DNA of 64,000 nt from Trichuris trichiura (Eukaryota > Nematoda > Enoplea > Trichinellida > Trichuridae): positions 3,844,001-3,908,000 of the forward strand of contig JBAJFE010000005.1 in assembly GCA_037903355.1 (NCBI GenBank), in the 5' to 3' direction. The notes beneath the pieces are model-generated. The model was not told the DNA's origin and ran no database searches. It saw only the letters and a list, made by a program, of their open reading frames with translations. Both the position numbers and the translations under genes were made by a program. Below, in pieces: positions 13,801 to 25,006 of this stretch (its first letter is position 1; every line of letters starts with the position of its first letter).

Positions 13801-14970
13801 ATTCTATTGGTTCTCGGCGGCTGATGATAAAAAATTTTGCAACATTCAATTGGCAATTGAAATTCGTGATTAAGTACTGACTAAAGAAGCGCTGCTTGAC
13901 AAAGTCGTAAAAATACACACATTAGCGGAATACTGAATGGACGTTGGGGAATGAAAAGTATTTTAATACGCCATTCAACTTTTTTCTACTCCGTCCCGAA
14001 GTATCAAAGAAAAATTAAACCTTTTCTTAAAGGATTCGGTCGCTTCTACGGAACGCGTAAACAACGCGACATCATTGACAACTTCCGGTTGTTGGTAATA
14101 CCGGCAAATGACGCAGCGTTCTACTAGCTCAATAACGTTTAAGCGAAAGTTTGAAAAATTGCTGACGTTTGAAAGCTGCCAAAGGTGAAGTCGCGTCTTA
14201 ACTATTCGCAAGGCAAAGAATGCAACAAAAACCCGTAAGCATTCTTTCGACTTAAAGTACAAAGTCGATAACAGACTTAGTTTTGAAATGGTCGAAAAAA
14301 GGTTAAAAGAAAGAACGAAAGCTCTTAAAGTTGCGCTTTAAAAAATGACGCGCGTCAGCGGCGCTGAGAGGACTTGGCAATTACGTCAACATTGACGAGA
14401 TTGAACGGAATATGACAAAAAGACAAAAGCAACGCGAACAAGGGAAAAAAGTGACTCGCGCGCGCGCGCGCCGCTCTTTTGAACAGCAGTTGCTCGGTTT
14501 TGCAGACTGACAAAAAGTGACGACTGAAAGATTCGGACTGCAAATGCCGCATTCCTCGACAGACAATGAATGCGCTCACAAATCGTCAATCACTCCTACT
14601 AAGGATGATTCACGCAAGAACATCTGCAGCCAACTGAATGGCAACTTATCTGACTTGCATCAACTATCTGTCTCGATTCAATGCTTCACATCTTTTCTGG
14701 AATTTTCTCTCATTCATTTAGATTCTATTTAAGGGGTCGACTGAATAGCTCGTTATCTTGGAAATGGCATTGGAGAAGTAAGAATAGGACGCGAGACTGT
14801 TTACCGTCTCGAGCGTACGTGAATAGTTGAATACGAATAAGAAAACGTCAATTACCTGCAAGCGCTTTGATGCGAGAACGCTCGAACAAACGAGCCGACG
14901 AATTTTCATCGTACTCGTCCAACGTATGGTCTTCGACGTAGTCGCCGCGTATTGCTATATCCGTGGTCAT
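1810..14970 (-). CDS. unc-70: Beta-spectrin, conventional type (CH-CH, spectrin repeats, PH)
   Basis: Membrane-skeleton protein that pairs with alpha-spectrin and crosslinks short actin filaments under the plasma membrane. Coding exons on the minus strand, by eye within a few bases: 14970-14856 (first exon, ending ...RSRIKALA), 12753-12602 and about 12530-12356 (CH1), 12293-10954 (CH2 and first repeats), 10895-10647, 10597-10398, 10326-9968, 9900-9352, 9294-8849, 8778-7783, 5968-5770, 5709-5503, 5437-5231, 5170-4907, 4846-4490, 4419-4198, 4136-4047, 3978-3875, 3364-3267, 3204-3140, 2742-2656, 2385-2234 and 2169-2023 (PH), and 1959-1810 (stop). Diagnostic stretches include [26 protein letters not shown] cut short as [12 protein letters not shown], the CH motif [23 protein letters not shown] and the PH segment EYLFQAKDE. 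The rod follows the standard 17-repeat order. It is not the giant beta-heavy form, because there is no SH3 domain and the rod is of ordinary length. Introns are mostly 55-75 bp. Two are long: 5969-7782 and the first intron. Confidence 0.96.
2543..2568. repeat. Fragment of the same repeat family, inverted
   Basis: In a beta-spectrin intron, acttgattttacttccatctacagta is the reverse complement of the left-end core tactgtag.t.gaagt.aaatcaag found at 60168 and 32747. The preceding gcttaggctgcc also matches the interior of the 60-kb element. Confidence 0.6.
3626..3739 (-). CDS. unc-70: Candidate in-frame cassette exon of beta-spectrin (38 codons)
   Basis: Between the exon ending ...QALEKLTT and the exon beginning [12 protein letters not shown] lies an open minus-strand block with a pyrimidine-rich acceptor (ending gcttgtttgaag) and a donor ATG|GTATTT. 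It is 114 bases long and phase 0 on both sides, so it can be included or skipped without breaking the frame. It would add residues beginning [14 protein letters not shown] between the last rod repeat and the linker that precedes the PH domain. The skipped form reads [15 protein letters not shown], which matches the family, so inclusion is probably regulated or minor. Confidence 0.5.
6253..6470. repeat. Imperfect tandem duplication, unit about 115 bp
   Basis: Two adjacent copies both start agacattattttta, both contain a tttacatat.gtctagaacg block and a ggaatctaa block, and both end near aaaattct.gaactt. The second copy starts at about 6368. The copies differ by substitutions and small indels, so the duplication is not recent. 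Confidence 0.75.
6677..6698. repeat. AT dinucleotide microsatellite
   Basis: An uninterrupted run of alternating t and a of about 20 bases lies in the beta-spectrin intron. Confidence 0.9.
12754..14855. other. unc-70: First intron of beta-spectrin
   Basis: Apart from the alternative exon 1b at 13013-13112, I see no coding exon here. A CG-alternating run (14457-14472) is present. The intron probably contains the promoter for the proximal start, but no motif fixes it. Confidence 0.55.
13013..13112 (-). CDS. unc-70: Alternative first coding exon (1b) of beta-spectrin
   Basis: Inside the long first intron of the beta-spectrin gene, a minus-strand open segment begins with two adjacent ATGs and encodes 33 codons (starting [15 protein letters not shown] and ending EEIIKTLT). 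It ends in phase 1 at a good donor, G|GTAAAGCC. The next spectrin exon begins AT|GAACGC in the matching phase, so the join gives TLT-D-ERENVQ, exactly as the distal first exon gives [10 protein letters not shown]. Vertebrate beta-spectrins also use alternative short N-termini ahead of this same DERE junction. An independent promoter just upstream is inferred, not seen. Confidence 0.72.
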
Positions 14971-17900
14971 TTCGAGTTGATCGACCGATCAAAACGCACA
15001 GTCGAACGTCGCCGCCACCCGTCGCACACCAACCGTATAACACTACAGCAGACGATAGAGATAAGTCTATAAAGCGTACGACAACGGTGAGTCAGCCGAG
15101 AAAAAACAGATCGTGCGACGGCGAAAGACTGCCTAAAACTAGTCTATCGCATGCGTATACGCGCACGCGATGAAAATGCACTTTGCTCGTAGTAGCAGAT
15201 AACGGAACGGCCAATGATGAACACACGCAACCGTGCAAAAGGCTAACAACAATGATTAACGCAACCAGACGGTCCCTTAGGGTAGAGAGAAGGGCGGAAA
15301 ACAGCTAAAGAGGACGGCAGGCTGTTTCAAGCTGTTATGGCCGACGCTGGAATTCATACTATAGCAAATGATCCGCCCGAATACAAACAAATAAACCGGT
15401 TAGCCAATAGGCCTTCCACGCCTAAGAAATGATAGTATGCGCTTGATGCCAACGGAAAACAACCACTGGCGTAAGGACCAGTTGCTTACTAGGTCAAAAT
15501 AGTGGACGAACGCTCGCCAAACGCAACGGTGGTCGACGAGGCAAGTCCGTTTCGAAAAAAAAAACAAAAAGCGCCTAGTCGAAACGACAAAAACAAAGAC
15601 TGACTGGGCAGAGTTGGCAAAGGGAGCAAAGCGCCCACCGCAACAGCTTGGCAATCGGTAAAAATATATGGAACGTGAGAATCAAATTTTGCCTACCTAC
15701 AGTATGACAAAAGCAGATTTCTACGCGGCTTAGGCTAAAAATATCGCGCGAACGGCTCTCCAAGCGGCTGAGGAGGCAATAGACTAAGGTTAAGCGTCGA
15801 TTGGCAAATTGCCAAGCCGATGTAGCCGAATGAATGTCCAAAGCGGTTGAACGCGGTGGACGGTAAGAAGTGACAACGTAGTCACAATGAGGTCGCGACC
15901 TCGCCAGCACCCAAAAAAGTGACAAACGAATTCGAACGGGCAAGTCAATCAAGGCAAGTCATATCCGTAGCGACAAGCCTAACGGAAAGACCAATCGGCG
16001 TGAAGGCGCGTTCGAATGCGGGAAGAGAGGAGACGAGAAATCATTAAAGCACCTCTGCCTATGCGAAATGAGCAACCTAAACGTGACGCCCAAGGGCAGA
16101 TGGGTGTAAAAGAGCAGTTTGCTAAAAGGAAAAAGAAGCGAAAAAGAGACGACTACGATGGGAATGTTTGGGGATCAACGAGCGAAATTGGTCGATCGAA
16201 CAAAGAGGAAAAATCAATGTTGGCAAGCGAACTAGATTTATCAAGAAAGCTCCGCAACTGGCAACAGCTTTTCACCAGTTGACCAGCAGCTATAGGCGAG
16301 CGTTGGCACCATTCCGCCCAGTGATCATTGGTCATCCAATAGGTCGATCTAATTCAAACATTCCAACTCAAAGAGGACAATACAGTGTTCGAACGCACAG
16401 GCCTGTTTGGAGCAGCTGCCGATAGAGAGGAGTAGGCAATAGGTCAAGTTAAAGCCGAAACTAATCGAATATGCACTCGCGAAATACCCATTGCCGAGAG
16501 TGAACATAATAAGGTGGACGACTGCCAGATTGAGGCTGGATTCGCAGGCACGCGTCAAACAGAAGGCTAACATACTAGTGATAAGCTTCGTCTGCCGCCA
16601 AGAGACGTTTGACGAATTTGAGTCAGTTGTTGCAGCCCTAGATTGTCATCGCTTGCGCATTGCCCTTCACGAAGTTATCAGGAACTCAAAAGTACCAAAA
16701 TGTACTTGCAATGTCGAAATAGGGCGCAAGAAAAGAGATGCGTGATGCTGAACCGTGGAAAGCGGAACCTAGAACACAAAACCTACGCGGAACACAAGGC
16801 AACACTCGCGGCGAACGATTTGGCAACTTCAAAACCCGACGAGGCTACTTATCCAACTCAGTAGGAAAGCCTTAAGCGAAAAGTGATTCAACAAACCCTG
16901 CGGATACGGCGAGCAAACTTTTTTTAGTTGTACAATGCGCGAAAAATGGGATACTCTCGCAGGAAGAAAACTGGCGGCCAATGGCGGCAACTTGTTCGCG
17001 AAACCGCATCCTAAGCAAAGAAATTGGCCATTTGGTAAAAATTTAAAAGCAAAACAACAATGTCACACGGCTACTCACGCAAATATATTCGATTCAAACG
17101 ACGTCTAGTTATGAATCAGCACACAGTAGTAGCATGACAGTTTTTAATGATGCGCAGGATCATCGAGCGACGCTATTCGATGAAATCAACATAGAACGCT
17201 TTCCCGGTTAAGGCGATTGCTTTGAGCGCTTAAATTAGGCTAAAAATTTGCAACCGCGTTCACTCAATTAGCGTGATCTTAATTTTAATTAAAAAAGTTG
17301 TACGCCAATTGTTCGCGCCAGCAAAGAGCGGAAGGGCGGAAAATTTGCCTAAACGCTATGCCATTAGTAAGCGTCTATTCCGATTGGCTAATTGTTTATT
17401 TTGTCGAGTTCCTAAGGCAAAAATCGCTCATTCGCCAATTGAATACGCTAAACAGTGAAACAAAGGAACGCGGCTGCGAGAATTTCCGCAGAACACAGAA
17501 AATGCGAATCAGTGCCGAAAAGCTATGTGCAGTAATTGCGCTATAAACTTTTTTTACGCCAACTGCAGTTTTGAATTTAATTATAAACCAAAACTTTGTT
17601 TTTTGCTGACGATAATTCGCCCATTCTTGCAAAATTTGCATTTTGTATTTTATTTGAGTGTTAATTCGAGTCGCGCAGGACAAAAACATTCTTGCAAGAT
17701 TTGTTTCCCGCCTTGAACTAGTTGATTCGTCGCTAGCGAAATTACGGCAAATTATCTCGCCAGATTTTAAAGTTGTACAAAATTTAAATTTGCCAGTAGG
17801 CTATTTGAACTTGAAAAGAGCTCTTTTTCATGCGGACAAATTTTGATACACTACGTGCCTACCTGCTCTACAGTATGCCACTTACGAAGCTCGTTTAAAA

Positions 17901-19302
17901 TTGTTCGCTTTTCGTTCCGAACGAGCAGTTGAACAATCTCGTTGGTAAGCTGTTGCTCTGTTAATTTATTTTAAGCTTTAGTTTACTAGTAAACGCGTCC
18001 AAAATTTCCGCATTATTCTTTTGACTTTTGACCAACGCAAATTGAATTTTCGACAACCGACGGCCCTTTCTGTACATTAAGGCAATATTTTTTCGCTTAT
18101 CTTTTCATCATTCGAGCATCCTTTAACTGCGCTTAGATGAGCTTGGCTTTTGCGCGCAATCGATAGGATTATCTTGCCAGTCGGCGTGAGCATATTTGAC
18201 TTTGCCGTCGCGCTTTCAACTTTTCAAATCCTGCTCTCACTAATAGGCTATTTGCATTGGGGACGCGTATTGACACTTTGCCTTCGCAGCTCCGCTAAAG
18301 CTTTCCAGCGCGGCCGTATTGCCGGCAATACGCTTCCGTAGTTAGTGCTTTTTTTTAAACAATAAAATTCGCCAGAGATCATTTTATCTATTGGCGCTAA
18401 CTCGCTGCGCTTTAAAATTACCATTTCTTACTTCGCCCTAATCGTGCTTTGTCCTTAAGGGTTACTGTAGGTAATAAGGTACCATTTTTCGGTAAGATTC
18501 CTTGTTTCGAACTGGGCACTTTTGTTCTCCTTTTCCAGTCGCTCAAATGCTACCAAATACTGTGTCAATAAAAAAAAAGTGAATCCGCCCGGCGCCGTTG
18601 ACAAGTATCGTCTGCCCTTTTTGACAACTAAGGACGTTTTTGTCAATCAGCCCAAAACGTCGAGCTTGCGTGCACTGTTGCCAACGTGAAGGCGACGACA
18701 ACTACAGCAGTTATCATTATCATTTGATAAAAGTACATTTGCACTGTTGGGGGCGGCGGGAACAATCGATTCGAACACATTTCGTCATTGCAAGATGTTC
18801 GGCGCGCGCGCGAGCGCTCGTCGTTTTTTTCCCCACCTTTTCCTTAGTTGCATTCGTCAGCTTTTGCCGCGCGCCAATTAATGTAGCACCGCTCACTTCT
18901 ACACGTTGTTGAATAGGTGCAACAGGCAATGCCTGTTTTGCCCGAAGAAATGACATATTACTTTTTTTTTCTACTCTTTTCAGGCTTCCTTCCCTCTTCA
19001 GTTGCCTTCATCTCTATGGCTATATGAGACAGAGAGACGCCTTAACGTCGTTGCCGCCATCTTCTCGACGCCACGTCCATTTTTGTCATTTGGCTTTCGT
19101 CCGATCAATACCAAAGAGTCAACTTTCGAAAAGTGAAAATTCAAATTTTTGTGCCCATATCATCGACACTTTCGGCTGTTCTTTTACCAAACAGTAACGC
19201 TACGCACGTCGCGTTGTTTATGCGTAATGGAAGTTCCATGCTTGCTTGTACCAAGGCCCGATTGATGATGTCATTGGCGTTTGCGTAAAATGGGTGACAG
19301 GT
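14971..19302. other. Intergenic region between divergent beta-spectrin and WDR20
   Basis: About 4.3 kb between the beta-spectrin start (minus strand) and the WDR20 start (plus strand). It must contain both 5' regions and any noncoding 5' exons. The open frames here (for example 15400-15654 minus and 16016-16282 plus) are biased in composition, lack domains and lack good splice partners, so I do not call genes. Three copies of the octamer CTACAGTA/TACTGTAG occur (about 15697, 17868 and 18472). Confidence 0.5.
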
Positions 19303-21324
19303 ATGATGGCCTCACCAAATGACACCGCCAATGTAGCATCATCATCATCCATTGACGCTAGCGGCAAAGAGGTAATCAAGTCACAATTTATAACTCGCGA
19401 AGGTACATACAAGTTGATGACATTGTCCGAATACTCGCGGCCAAGTCGGGTTCCATTGAATCCGGCTCAAGGCAACAATGTTGCCGGAAGTGCGCCCGTT
19501 CACGTTTCCTTCGTTACTCTGCCGGCCGATGTCAATGAATCCTCCTCAACGGACAGTACGAACAATTGTCGAGAAAAAATATGTTTTAACGTTGGTCGAG
19601 AGCTTTACGTGTACAACTACGAAGGTGTAGCCAAGGTGCGTACAAAAATAATTCTCCTCTTTTCCTTTTGCCCATTCTCGCGTCCATTGATTATTTTTTT
19701 TTCAAAAAAAAACAGGCTGCCGACTTGAGTCGCCCAATTGACAAACGCGTCTACAAGGGTACGTATCCAACATGTCACGACTTCAATCAGTCAAGCAATT
19801 CGGTCGACCTTTGCGAATTGTTGGTCGGCTTTTCGGCTGGTCAAATTCAATTGATAAATCCTTTCAAAAAGGAGGCCCAAGTGAATCGACTCTTCAATGA
19901 AGATCGTACAATCGACAAGAGCAGAGTAACCTGCTTGAAATGGATTCCTGGTGCTAAGCAACATTTTTTGGTATCGCACGCCAGCGGCTATCTTTACGTG
20001 TACAATGTCGATTTGACCTGCAGCTGTTCGCTGCCCTCCTATCAATTGTTCAAACAAGGCGACTGCTTCGCCGTCCATACGTGCAAGACGAAAACTTCAA
20101 GAAATCCATTGTACAGATGGACAATATGCGACGGGGCGGTCAACGAGTTCCAATTCTCTCCGGACGGTCGTTCACTGGCTGTGGTCGGCGTTCCTTGCAC
20201 CTTTTGGTCGTTCACTTTTTTTAAATATGCAAATTTTTTTTCAGGTGAGCGAAGATGGCTATCTTCGAGTCTTCGATTATCACACCATGGAGCTGCAAGG
20301 CTTAATGCGCAGCTATTTTGGCGGTCTTTTATGCGTTGCTTGGTCGCCCGACGCAAAATATATTGCCACCGGTGGTGAAGACGATCTTGTCTCCATTTAT
20401 AGTGTTCAGGATAAGCGTACCGTATGCCGCGGGCAGGGTCATCGTTCCTGGGTATCCAAAGTGGCATTTGATCCGTACACGAGCCTTGTTTACTGCTCGG
20501 GCAGTATAATGCATTTGGATTCGGACGAAGACTTACGATGCGCAACGAACAATTCAACAATAGGCAAATGCGGTGGTTCGTTGCACGATAGTACAAATGG
20601 TAGTCGAATGGTGAATCGACTCGAACGAGACTCGATCAGCAGCGTTAGTTCATTGTGCAGTGTAACTTATCGTTTCGGCTCGGTTGGTCACGACACGTTG
20701 CTATGCCTTTGGGATCTCAGCGAAGATGAGCTGAAACCACCGCCGCTTCCGCAGATATCTCGTCTACGAAGCAGCGTCCTTTTCAATCATTCGCCAATGC
20801 TCAACCGGTACGCTTCTTCAAAGATGCCGCCGCCGCCAACTAAGCCAATAGTAACGGCCGCAATGGAAAAAACGGTGACGAAGTCGAACAATCAAACAAA
20901 GCCGCCATCGAGTGATCATAATTTTTCAACCGCCGCTCCAACAGGTAGAAACAAACGTCTATTGATTAATTTGACCGGCGGCAATAGTAAGAATAATGAA
21001 AAGTCATCGTCGGCAACGAATGTTACTTCCGGTACGACCATTTCCCAAGAAGCGGCGGCCAATTCGGCATTGGGCAGTCCATTATGCCCTTATTTGAATG
21101 ATATTCCAATGATTCAACCATTGATTAGCAAGAAGATAGCGCACGAGCGATTGTCGGTGATCATTTTTCGCGAAGACAGCATAGTGACAGCCTGTCAGGA
21201 AGGTTTCATATGCACGTGGGCAAGACCGGGACATACGGCGGCAAACTTGACCAGTCAGCACAATTTGAATTCGCCTTGTTTGGGCACAAGCGCCACAATG
21301 CTACCGGGCGCAACAATGGTGTAA
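19303..21324 (+). CDS. wdr20: WD-repeat protein WDR20
   Basis: Scaffold of the deubiquitinase complexes USP12 and USP46, which it activates together with WDR48. Three exons, 19303-19635, 19716-20183 and 20245-21324, join in phase 0 to 626 codons plus stop. Family signatures are SEYSRPSRVP near residue 50, CFNVGRELYVYNYEG, AADLSRPIDKRVYKGT, LLVGFSAGQIQLI, the WD40 strand SYFGGLLCVAWSPDAKYIATG (shown in part), and the C-terminal blade KKIAHERLSVI with ACQEGFICTW. A low-complexity insert rich in P, S, T and N (about residues 450-560) replaces the variable linker of the vertebrate proteins. Two tandem ATGs at 19303 and 19306 are possible starts. The second donor (GTG|GTCGGC) is weak, but its use restores the family sequence LAV-VSEDGYLRVF. 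Confidence 0.93.
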
Positions 21325-21486
21325 AAAAATGACCAAAAAGCGCGCCGGCCGCTAGTGACAGTAGCGAGTGTGAACTACTTTTTTTACGTACTGGAAAATA
21401 CGTTCGCGTTTCATTGATATTACATTCAAAGGCTGCTCTTGATGGCCGCAATTAAAAAAATTTTGAGGTGGTTCAACGCACGATTT

Positions 21487-22675
21487 TCATACCCAAGTTG
21501 GCAACGACCGTTTCGCCGTCACTTTTCTTCTTGCCATCGTAGCGAATTGATTATTTGTTGACGACGACGACGATTGTTTGTTGACGTTTAGCTCATCGAA
21601 AAGTCTGTTGAGCAGAAAGGAAGTATACGAAGGTGGGGGACTGTTCCCCTCGGCGATATTGTATTGATTCTTGTTGACGTAACGTGGAGGTGGCGGACAC
21701 TGGCTGACAGACGACGACTGTTGCTGCTCCTTTCCCAAACCTAACGCGGCTGCAAGTAGTATACAATGGCAAAAAAGCCGCGTAGTCAAAAAGCGAAAAG
21801 TCGCATCATTTGTTACCTTGCAATCTGCGTATATTTTTGGCTTTCAACTTTGCGGTGAGCGTTTGAATTGCGCATCTTTTCCGCCCTAAAAAGGAGAAAT
21901 GGAAATTTTGGAAAAGGCGACGACGACGACGACGACTTCTCGTTCGCTCTTACTCATTTCGACAATGCGATCAATTTCCCATTGACGACATTTTCGTATG
22001 CCAACAATCATGCTAATGACCAGCACTACGCAGGCAACAATCGTTGGTAAAACTATGCTTGTAGCAACCGACAGATCGTTGCGCGGCTCGTAGTAACCGA
22101 GTTTGTGAGTCACTGGTTAATGCGATGGAATAGAATGATCAATGGAAAGGTTATTTGGCTTACTGAATTTGTAGCAGTCTTCCTCGTCGCTTCCGTCCGG
22201 GCACTGCCTAATGCCATCGCAGGGCACCACAACGTGACGAGACAAACACTGACCGTTGTGACATAGAAAGTAACCTGGCGGACAAACTTCTACATTTACA
22301 GGCAAAGACGACGACGACGACGCTTCCGCAGCGGACGATGTTGACTTGAACGCAGAGTTGCCGACAACATTCATCAGTTGCAAAGGGACGTTAGCTTTGC
22401 TGGAAGCAGCTTTTCAAAACGGGACGCGCGTAATTCATTGACGAAAGCCGACTGCTGCTGTACACTATCAACTGGGAAACGATCGAACACGAAAAGCGCG
22501 GAAAAAGTGCTCACCTGTTCGCCGCGGTATAAATATGGGCCCAATTTAGTACGTCACAAATGGAAGTCGGCAGCGCTGACAGATCGAAAATGCTGCCGCG
22601 TTTGGGTCGTCGATCAGTTCTTGACAAAAACGAATTACGCTCGGCGAAAGAAAGGGACACAACGACGAGGAACAT
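21487..22675 (-). CDS. LDL-receptor class A single-pass membrane protein, LDLRAD3-like
   Basis: Five exons on the minus strand: 22675-22515, 22399-22164, 22112-21954, 21885-21817 and 21749-21487. Lengths and phases close to 295 codons plus stop. The N-terminus MFLVVVSLSFA looks like a short signal peptide. One LDL-A module (about residues 80-125) has the expected cysteines and the acidic calcium loop DGSDEEDC. A transmembrane segment follows (SIVLPTIVACVVLVISMIVG), then a basic stop-transfer stretch. The cytoplasmic tail has two PPxY-type motifs, PPRY and PPSY, the kind bound by WW domains of NEDD4-family ubiquitin ligases. That combination is typical of LDLRAD3 and LDLRAD4. Assignment within that group is tentative because only one LDL-A module is present. 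A strong splice acceptor (ending ttttctttctgtag) lies about 27 bases before the ATG. Confidence 0.78.
21917..21938. repeat. GAC/GTC trinucleotide run in an intron
   Basis: Six or more tandem cgacga units lie in the third intron of the LDLRAD3-like gene, immediately after the donor on the minus strand. Confidence 0.8.
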
Positions 22676-22783
22676 TACGGGCGCAAAGCAAGTACGCCGA
22701 GTAGCTACAGAAAGAAAAGCGATATGCAAGTACAAAAAGTTCAATGCTTCTCGCGCACAACAATTGGTACAACCGGCGAATAG

Positions 22784-24603
22784 CTAGCCGAGGTGGGGCT
22801 CCCAGTTTGTTGCTGTTGTTGTTGTTGTTGTCGCTTTGTCGATTTGAACGGTCAGCTCGGCAACATAGGGAAGCAACTTGTCGACGGTTCGCGCGAGGAT
22901 CAATTGTTCGTCGGCGTCGCGACGTACGCGAACGACCACCGTGCCGGCCATTTTTTCGAAGGACAATTGCCAAAAATGGTCGTCGGCCACTTCAAGTACG
23001 CCGTCCATGGTGCTCACTTCGCGAAGGCATTTTTCCAATTCGGGAAGAACGTGCGAAGGGCACGCTTGCAGCAGTATACGACCCGTATACAAGGCCAACG
23101 GATACATAGTGCCTATTAGCATTGAGGCAAGCAGAAGGCACAGTAGCGCGTCCGACTGCTTGAAATGGCTGCAAAAAAAAATGAATTTGCGTTAGGTAAT
23201 TCGCGGGAGGAAAAAAGCGTTCGACCAACTCGTTGGACAACAGGAAATAATCGCTTATGCATATTAACCAGCCGCAGGAGGCTAGGAGTGCTATTGGATG
23301 AAACCGCGGCAACAGTAGGGTGCTCAAACCAGGCATGACGCTGCATAGGGACCGGCTAAGGTCGGCCATTTGCTCTTGAATCCAGTTGGAGCTTGATGCA
23401 TTAATAACGTGTGACATGGACCGGCTGGGCGTGCAATAAATGACGAAAAGTTGGACCAAATAAGCCAATGTCGGAACGACGACCATCCGCGAGTCTACAT
23501 TGACCTCGTAGGATTCAAGTATTTGTTCCAAGCCTTCTTTGACAACAAACAATGCGCCCAGCTGTACCAGCATAGTAACGGAGAAAACGCCGAGCACGTC
23601 AGCCCTTTCGTAGCTAAAAAGGATGCATCGTAAACAAAATCTGAACATTCCAATATACTAACTGTCGATTTCAAAATTCAAGTAGCTCAGGAACGGCATA
23701 AGCGGGAAGCAAAGAGAAAATCTGCGCGCCCAGCAAAGGAGCAATACTACATAGATTTACGTAGCAAAGTTAAAAAACTGATGTCAAGAAAATATCTCCC
23801 AAATTTCAAAACTGTTTACCCTACGTACCGAGAAAGCATAACAGGAAGGCCGGGAACCTTCAAGAAAAGTATTAATAGCAATTTAGCAAAGAACGCAAAC
23901 GAAATTCGTTCCGAAAATACTAATTTGCCTTAAAACGCTCCCCTTAACGCTAATGAAATTCATCAAACAAGCACTAATTAAAAATTGAGAGTAGGTATAC
24001 TGTAGGTGCGCTCGAGTACTTGAACATCAAGTAGAAATTTAAATTTGAATTCAAAATTTCGAATGTCTAAAGAGAATGCAGGTTACATCAAATTAAAAAA
24101 GGTTTTATTCAAGCGTCCGTGGCGTTTTGATTTGTTTTAGAAGAATACGTAGCAAAACGCTTATTAGGACATTACAATTGCTCGATTTCATGCTTTGAAT
24201 AAAAAGCAAAGTCTGAACTTGTTCTTACAGACTCTCCGCTTACTGTAACGACAATATAGGAAGAAAAGTGTTTTGGCATACCGATACGAGAAGTCTTCCT
24301 TTGCTTCCGTTCGCGATAGGAGCAACAAACCCAACGTCATAAGCAATGACAACACGTGAAACAGCGTAACCAAAGCGTAAACATGAACAACTGCAAGAAC
24401 GGCGTTGTAAGAAATGGTCAACTTCGTTTGGACAATTACCAAGGCTTTTGGAATGACCAACAGTCCACAACAAACTCGAAAACGCAAACAGGCTCATGGC
24501 CAAAGCGAACAGCTTCAGTCTGCCCTGAAAATTTTTAAAACGCAAATCTAAACTGCTCGTGGTGATTAGGTACCTTTGGATACAAAGTAAGCGAACGGAA
24601 CAT
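22784..24603 (-). CDS. slc30a6: Zinc transporter family protein ZnT6 (SLC30A6), with an apparent 1-base frameshift
   Basis: Cation-diffusion-facilitator family. In vertebrates ZnT6 is the auxiliary subunit of the ZnT5-ZnT6 heterodimer, which loads zinc into enzymes of the early secretory pathway. Four minus-strand exons: 24603-24574, 24524-24282, 23613-23230 and 23168-22784. Matches to the family include LVQLGALFVVKEGLEQ, QEQMADLSRSLCSVMPGLS, GTMYPLALYTGRILLQ, EKCLREVSTMDGVLEV and VRVRRDADEQL. The C-terminus is a poly-threonine run ahead of a conserved TNWEPHLG-like end. Exons 3 and 4 are in phase, but exon 2 changes frame internally: it begins KGRLKLFALAMSLFAFSSLLW in one frame and ends LTISYNAVLAVVHVYALV in another. 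One base too many lies between about 24440 and 24475. The intron 23614-24281 holds nothing I recognise. Confidence 0.88.
22803..22829. repeat. GTT trinucleotide run encoding poly-threonine
   Basis: A short gtt/tgt repeat within the last exon of the ZnT6 gene encodes the threonine run near the C-terminus of the minus-strand protein. Confidence 0.8.
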
Positions 24604-25006
24604 TCCGTCAACGGCTGAAATTATTCGCTAAATTTGAACTGAAAAGCAGTTAGCAAATACATGATGGAAACAACTTCGAGGTTCGAATGGGTCACGCGGG
24701 AAACGCTGTATACGAAAAATCTTTAATGATAAAGAGAACAATGTTGCATCGATAAAACCAGTGGTCACTTGTTCGTAGAGTTTTTGCGCAACCTAAATGG
24801 CCACTTTTATATGTTATACAATGCTCTCATTAGCAAGGCTGTCGCGTAGCGCGGCAAACGCGCTACGGACGCGCAATCATTGTCGAAAAATGGACGGATA
24901 AAATTCAAAATGACTGCTTTTTTTTAAAAATTCAAAAAGTAACCGGATTTGGTGCTCTTGAGCTCTCACCGGATTGGGTCATGTTGAGTCTGCGGGACGG
25001 GGGAAA

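Noticed and set aside
15400..16282. Open frames on both strands upstream of beta-spectrin
   Set aside because: Compositionally biased, without domains or splice sites.
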